From the NCBI GenBank assembly GCA_024762925.1, contig JANTGM010000028.1:1-58881 (forward strand): a stretch of DNA of 58,881 bases. Reading direction: 5' to 3'. The stretch is from Kofleriaceae bacterium (lineage in GTDB: Bacteria; Myxococcota_A; Polyangia; Haliangiales; Haliangiaceae). Of this stretch, positions 54,602 to 58,881 are shown in pieces (positions within the stretch are counted from its first letter, which is position 1; every line of letters starts with the position of its first letter). The notes under the pieces are model-generated. The model worked only from the letters and a program-made list of their open reading frames with translations. It searched no databases and was not told the origin of the DNA. The translations under genes were made by a program, and so were the position numbers.

Positions 54602-56694
54602 AGTGGGAAGGGCTTTGTCCCGGTAAACACCGGTGCCGTCAAACTCGCCGCATCGTCCGCATCAACACGGAAGGTGGCTGTGCCCGCGATGCCCTGCCCT
54701 GCATCGCCAAGATCCTCGATGGGGCGGTTGATCGTTACAAGCGTCACCTCGACGCCCTCTGGCGTCACCGTCATAAGCCCGTACCCCTGCGCATTGCAAT
54801 CGGCGAAGGCCAGATGCGGATTGGCATTGGGATCCGCTGCTGCGAGAATCTGCGCAGGATCTCCGGTAGCGGCTCCAACCTGCGCTGCCCCGGTGCCATA
54901 GCGAAGCATCACGTTGAGGTTGTTTTCAAGCCGTCGCTCGCCGCCAAACTCGGTAGCGTCGAAAGTCACTAGGTCGCGCAGTCCTGGAGGCTGTCCTCGC
55001 ACCGCATACTCAAAGAACGAGAAGAGGCTATTGGAGGAAATACCAGCAGCCACAAACTCGGTCGCGACCGGGACCTGAGTCTCCGCATCGTAGTTATCCA
55101 TGAGCGTACCGGCGAAGTGTGCATGCATATCGCCGGTAATCACCACAACATTCCCAATGCCTTCATCCTTCAGAAAGGTCATCAGTTCGTTGCGCTCTGT
55201 GGGCTTGTCGTCCCATGCGTCACAAAACGCAACGCGGTCGAAGAGCAAGATACCGGCAGGGCCCACTTCCACGCCAACTCGCATCATCGGCATTTCGTTG
55301 CACCAAATTTTCCAGGTCGCAGCCGAGTTCTGCATCGTCGACTTCCACCATGCCTTCTGGGCAGCTCCCAGCATCGTTCCCGGTGGGCGTTCTTTGCGCG
55401 TGTTCTCAAGGCCTAAAACGGTGTCAGGAGGATTGCCATCATTGGCGGTATTGCCCTCGTCCATGACTCTCACAATTTCCGCGGGAAGTGCCGTTCGGGG
55501 GTGGAAGAACGCAGCAGACTCATACGTCTGGTCCTCGGGAATTGTGTGGTCGCTGCGATAACTGCGCAGGTCGGTCACCACAAAGTCGATGTTCTTTCCG
55601 TAGCGCAAGCTGCGGTAAATGGTAAGGCTGGCGATAGCCGCCGCGTTGTTTGCCTCATCGGCAAAGTTGTCCGCATTGACTGCATCAAAGGGCACGTTCT
55701 CGACTTCGGTCGCCGTAAAATCGGAAGCTTCGTTGGTGACACCAGGAACGCCTTCTGCGTCACTCAGGTTGGCCGGAATAAACTCGAACCACGCCTGATT
55801 GGCCGCGACCTTGCGCTTCTGACTAGCTTCGTCGGTGGTACCGCTTCCGTCGTAGTTTGCTTGGCTCTGCCAACAGTCATCCGAAAACTCGTGATCATCC
55901 CAGGTCTGCACAAAGGGCCAACGAGCGCGAGCTGCCCGAAGATGCGGGTCACGTAGGAATTGTTTGTAGAGGTGTCGATAGTCCTCTAGTGTCTCAGCAA
56001 ACTTCTCAGTTTCCCCCTCGCCTGTGCCACCACCGCTTGGGAACGCGTCGATCTTGCGAGCGCTTCCATCCGCGTTGCGCATGTCAATTGGCTCCAGGTC
56101 TTCGTTGAGTGGCACCTGAAACTGGCCGCCAGTGGTCTCGTAAATGAAATCGCCAAGGTGAACCACAAGCTGAATTTGTTCGTCTGCGGCAGCGGCCAAG
56201 TCGTCATTGATCATCTGCCGGTACGCGCCGTAGGTGCCCGCTTCATAGTCTTGACAGCTCACCCATGCAAGGCGAACCGCGGTCGTGTCGTCATCGGCCG
56301 GAGCCGTGATCGTGCGCCCCACGATACTGTCGCCGCCTGCCACAAAGCGGTAGTAGTAGATGGTTCCAGGAGCAAGGTCTGTCACAAGAAGTCGCAACGT
56401 GTGATCGCTTGATGCATCCACTGTGACCTCCTGCTCAACGACGATAGTCCCGAATTCCTCGTCCTCCGAAACCTGGGCGGTCATCGCAATGGCCTCATTG
56501 CCTCCGGACGTCGCTTGGACGCGCGTCCAAATCATGACCGAGGTTGCCCGCGGATCGCCAGAGGCCACACCTTGGGGAAATTCGTAGACGCCTTTGGGCT
56601 CGTCGCCACCATCATCGCCGCAAGCAGGCAAGGTGCTGAGCTTGGCAGCAGCTATGAAACAACCAGAGAGACGGAGAAAGTCACGACGCTTCAT
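54598..56694 (-). CDS. phoD: PhoD-like alkaline phosphatase, Tat-exported
   Basis: 698 aa. The twin-arginine signal MKRRDFLRLSGCFIAAAKLS leads to an N-terminal Ig-like domain (VASGDPRATSVMIWTRV) and the calcineurin-type metal domain with HLGDFIYET, TWDDHEFSDDCW, VITGDMHAHFAGTLMDN and a free-Cys position near the start. It cleaves phosphodiesters or monoesters outside the cytoplasm. The stop TAG lies in the CTAG end of a MITE-like repeat, so insertion left the last codon intact. Confidence 0.9.
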   Translation of the reverse strand: MKRRDFLRLSGCFIAAAKLSTLPACGDDGGDEPKGVYEFPQGVASGDPRATSVMIWTRVQATSGGNEAIAMTAQVSEDEEFGTIVVEQEVTVDASSDHTLRLLVTDLAPGTIYYYRFVAGGDSIVGRTITAPADDDTTAVRLAWVSCQDYEAGTYGAYRQMINDDLAAAADEQIQLVVHLGDFIYETTGGQFQVPLNEDLEPIDMRNADGSARKIDAFPSGGGTGEGETEKFAETLEDYRHLYKQFLRDPHLRAARARWPFVQTWDDHEFSDDCWQSQANYDGSGTTDEASQKRKVAANQAWFEFIPANLSDAEGVPGVTNEASDFTATEVENVPFDAVNADNFADEANNAAAIASLTIYRSLRYGKNIDFVVTDLRSYRSDHTIPEDQTYESAAFFHPRTALPAEIVRVMDEGNTANDGNPPDTVLGLENTRKERPPGTMLGAAQKAWWKSTMQNSAATWKIWCNEMPMMRVGVEVGPAGILLFDRVAFCDAWDDKPTERNELMTFLKDEGIGNVVVITGDMHAHFAGTLMDNYDAETQVPVATEFVAAGISSNSLFSFFEYAVRGQPPGLRDLVTFDATEFGGERRLENNLNVMLRYGTGAAQVGAATGDPAQILAAADPNANPHLAFADCNAQGYGLMTVTPEGVEVTLVTINRPIEDLGDAGQGIAGTATFRVDADDAASLTAPVFTGTKPFPL

Positions 56695-56723
56695 GGCCTA
56701 GAAGTGTCGCACGCTGCTATGGG

Positions 56724-57989
56724 CTATAGGAAGCGCACATAGAGGTAGTACAGAGAGAGTGCGGCCTGGATGCCAATTGCCAGTGCGCTGGCTCGCATCA
56801 TGAAGCTTGAAGGACGATCTTCCTCACAGAGATCGGGGCCAAAGATCGCTCGGTGCCCAAGCCAAGCCAGTGGCGGCGCCGTGACGAGAGAAATGGTGGT
56901 TGCCAAGTCAACCAGGTCCTTTAGGTTCGCCAAGAACTGATAGAGGATGACAGTGGCTCCAACCGCCACAACCACGGCGCTAATCCAGTAGGTTCGGCCA
57001 GCACTGGTGCCAACAGGCTCACCCTCCACCTCACTGCTCTGCCAACGATCGATGAATGCCGAAATTGACCGAGGGACACCATCGACAACGGTAAGTGTGG
57101 TGGAGAACATCACGAGAAACGCGGCAAAGCCGAAGACGGGCCGCGCCCAAGCTCCGAGTGCTTCGGTGTACAAGCCAATGACGGCAGCGGAAAACGAGGC
57201 GGCCCCTGCTGGCAGCACAATTCCCCGCCCGTAGGCGACGCCTGCTCCAAGCAACACAAAACACAGACCGAGGATCGCCGTGCCAAGGTAGCCGATGTTG
57301 AAGTCAATCAGGCTCTCAGAAACGGTGGGCTTGTGGCCAGTGTCCCGACGTTTTGCCAGCGTCCACAGGGAGTGCCACACGGAAATGTCGATAGCGGTTG
57401 GCATCCAGCCAATGAGCGCCGCCACAAAGAAGAAGTTGGCGTCATTTGACAGCAATGCTTTCGATGGCCAGGGAGCCTGTCCCCAGTCAATCCGTGGGAT
57501 AACCATCAAGGCCGCGAAGACCGTCCCCACCGTGAGGAGGACAACGGCAACCTTGACGATGAGATCGAGCCAGCGATAGCTACCCAATCTCAATAGCCCC
57601 AAACACAGTGCCATGATGCCAATTGAGAGCAGCAGTGGATCCCAGCGAACATCGAGCAACGCAATGGCCAGTCCAGCTGTGACAAAGGTGACAGCAGACT
57701 GCACCGTAAAAACACTGAGAAGCGCGACAGCACCATAGAGCACGAGAGCCCAGCGCCCTTGCCGACGATAGCCCTCAAGTAGGCTCATCCCCGTGGCAGC
57801 AGAATAGCGAGGGCCAAACGAGAACGCAGGGTACTTAACCAAGTTTGCCGCGATGACCACCGCAATCAGCGCCAATCCAAAATCGGCTCCGGCCCTTGTC
57901 GATTGCACAAGGTGCGAGGCACCAATGGCAGCTCCAGCAAACAGCAGTCCAGGCCCAATGGCCTTGCCCAACGTCCTCGTCTTCTCCAC
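56724..57989 (-). CDS. NRAMP-type divalent metal transporter
   Basis: 421 aa with about 11 membrane spans. The start GPGLLFAGAAIGASHLVQSTRAGADFG is the NRAMP helix 1 region; the classical DPGN metal site is replaced by GASHL, as in the divergent NRAMP-related group. A later motif (IGWMPTAIDISVWHSLWTL) has the Pro-Thr helix break of helix 6. Transport of Mn, Fe or Mg by proton symport is likely but the altered helix-1 motif leaves the ion open. Confidence 0.78.
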   Translation of the reverse strand: MEKTRTLGKAIGPGLLFAGAAIGASHLVQSTRAGADFGLALIAVVIAANLVKYPAFSFGPRYSAATGMSLLEGYRRQGRWALVLYGAVALLSVFTVQSAVTFVTAGLAIALLDVRWDPLLLSIGIMALCLGLLRLGSYRWLDLIVKVAVVLLTVGTVFAALMVIPRIDWGQAPWPSKALLSNDANFFFVAALIGWMPTAIDISVWHSLWTLAKRRDTGHKPTVSESLIDFNIGYLGTAILGLCFVLLGAGVAYGRGIVLPAGAASFSAAVIGLYTEALGAWARPVFGFAAFLVMFSTTLTVVDGVPRSISAFIDRWQSSEVEGEPVGTSAGRTYWISAVVVAVGATVILYQFLANLKDLVDLATTISLVTAPPLAWLGHRAIFGPDLCEEDRPSSFMMRASALAIGIQAALSLYYLYVRFL

Positions 57990-58155
57990 GGCCGGAGGGT
58001 ATCAAGAGCCTTGGTTGCTAGCTGGTCTCGCCGGAGCACCTCATCGCTGACCGAGAACGCGCAAAATCCCTAAGAAGCCTGGTGGGTTGCGTGGCTATGG
58101 GCCGTTTCATAACTTAATTGCGCCAAGTTTGCACTTTTGCTTTAGGATGCCGAAC

Positions 58156-58476
58156 ATGGAGTGGTCACGTATTGCCTTGGTTGCCCTGCTCGCCTCATGT
58201 GCAACAGCAGGTTCGGACGATGACGATGGCAATGTGAAACCCGCCGCAGATGCCACGAGCTTCAGCTTTCCCGATGCTTCGCACTTTGACGCAGCTCCCA
58301 CGCCAGATGCAGCTGCGAACATTACCTACGACGCAGCTCCCATCGCCCCCGATGCGGGCGGCCCCTTCTGTGAGGACTCGGATACCTGTGGCAATGGCGA
58401 GTGCTGCCTCTCGCTCGGCGGCCCCGGGTTTTGCGTTGCTGGCCAAGAGGTGCTCGGCGTCTGTCTTCCCGACTGA
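58156..58476 (+). CDS. Cys-rich lipoprotein
   Basis: 106 aa from the ATG at 58156, with TAGGA ten bases upstream; an ATG at 58147 is possible. The lipoprotein signal is LVALLASCATAG. An Asp/Ala/Pro linker follows, and the C-terminus is a small disulfide-rich module (CEDSDTCGNGECCLSLGG, then CVAGQEVLGVCLPD) like the cysteine-knot tails common in myxobacterial surface proteins. Function unknown. Confidence 0.62.
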   Translation: MEWSRIALVALLASCATAGSDDDDGNVKPAADATSFSFPDASHFDAAPTPDAAANITYDAAPIAPDAGGPFCEDSDTCGNGECCLSLGGPGFCVAGQEVLGVCLPD

Positions 58477-58496
58477 TCCAGAGAGATTGAGATAGG

Positions 58497-58881
58497 ATCG
58501 CGAAGTACGCTTGTTCACCGGCAAGCCGCGAACAGCGAGCTTGCTGGGGGCAAGGGAGGCGCTGAGCAACGCAGAGCCGAAGGCGTCCAGAGCGCGAAGA
58601 ACCGAGCGAGCGCGAGCAAGGAATCGCACACGAGTGCGCGATCCATGGACATTGATTCGTGATCGCGAAGTCAGCTCGTTTTCTGGTGGGGCGAGAAGAG
58701 GGAGTTTGCTGGGGCAAGCGACCGAGGAACAACGAAGAAGACTGGCAGAGCCCGTCTCTCCAGCGGGCGAGAAGACGAGTGGGCGCGTTCTATCTTCATG
58801 AATCGCGCACGAGTGCGCGATCCATGGACATTGATTCGTGATCGCGAAGTCAGCTCGTTTGCTGGCGAGGCGAGAAGAGGG
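58497..58881. mobile_element. Tandem block of MITE-like repeats at the window edge
   Basis: At least two full units and part of a third. Unit A starts at 58497 (gatcgcgaagta) and resembles the copy at 17472. Units of the 329-508 type follow, with the start gtgcgcgatccatgg at 58634 and again at 58813, a period of 179 bases. Where units meet, the facing ends make a palindrome (atcgcgcac-ga-gtgcgcgat). The block runs off the right edge. Confidence 0.8.

Noticed and set aside
58497-58881. Repeat array as integron attC sites
   Set aside because: No cassette genes lie between units, no core RYYYAAC/GTTRRRY pair is evident, and no integron integrase is in view.

Overview
The window reads like a chromosome segment of a myxobacterium-type deltaproteobacterium (Myxococcota). 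Three things point there: many exported lipoproteins with Asp/Ala/Pro-rich linkers, a Hanks-type Ser/Thr kinase with a C-terminal membrane anchor, and one TolQ plus two TolR genes as in myxobacterial motors. This placement is inference from gene style; no rRNA or tRNA gene lies in the window.

Region 1 (about 509-17471) is an integrated plasmid-like element lodged between two copies of a short repeat (329-508 and 17472-17599). It carries a minus-strand partition operon (parA, a CopG-like gene and a small helical protein). It also carries a replication initiator gene with an origin beside it: six 21-22 bp iterons, a perfect DnaA box, an AT-rich patch and a cluster of hairpins. Cargo includes a serine recombinase, an Rpn-like nuclease, a four-gene operon of exported proteins (metalloprotease with calcium-binding repeats, lipoprotein, Lnb/DUF4105 protein), and a cassette of eight tightly packed genes (10942-15897) of unknown type. 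That cassette includes a transglutaminase-like protein with a Cys-His-Asp triad, several single-membrane-span basic proteins and a membrane-anchored SleB-type peptidoglycan hydrolase. It resembles the small-protein and lysis genes of a membrane-containing phage, but no capsid or packaging ATPase gene is visible. It is the best candidate in the window for something undescribed.

Region 2 (17600-58480) is ordinary chromosome. It holds a CcmI-C-terminus-like lipoprotein, a GATase, two related radical SAM proteins separated by an insertion-sequence graveyard (about 20630-22080), and a receiver protein. The pyruvate dehydrogenase operon (pdhA-pdhB-pdhC-lpd) is followed by lipA, which makes its cofactor. 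Then come a kinase, a serine acetyltransferase, a DHH-like protein, the TolQ-TolR-TolR motor operon, pckA, an RlmI-like methyltransferase, an FGE-like protein, a beta-propeller lipoprotein, a PQQ-dehydrogenase/cytochrome fusion, a B12-type radical SAM protein with an unusual CX4CX2C motif next to ahcY, PhoD and an NRAMP transporter.

A dispersed repeat of about 180 bp with imperfect 17-bp terminal inverted repeats and CTAG ends (a MITE-like element) occurs at 329-508, 17472-17599, 54526-54601 and as a tandem block at 58497-58881. Several copies sit exactly on or beside stop codons. Two copies bracket the plasmid-like element, so recombination between them may be how it entered the chromosome.
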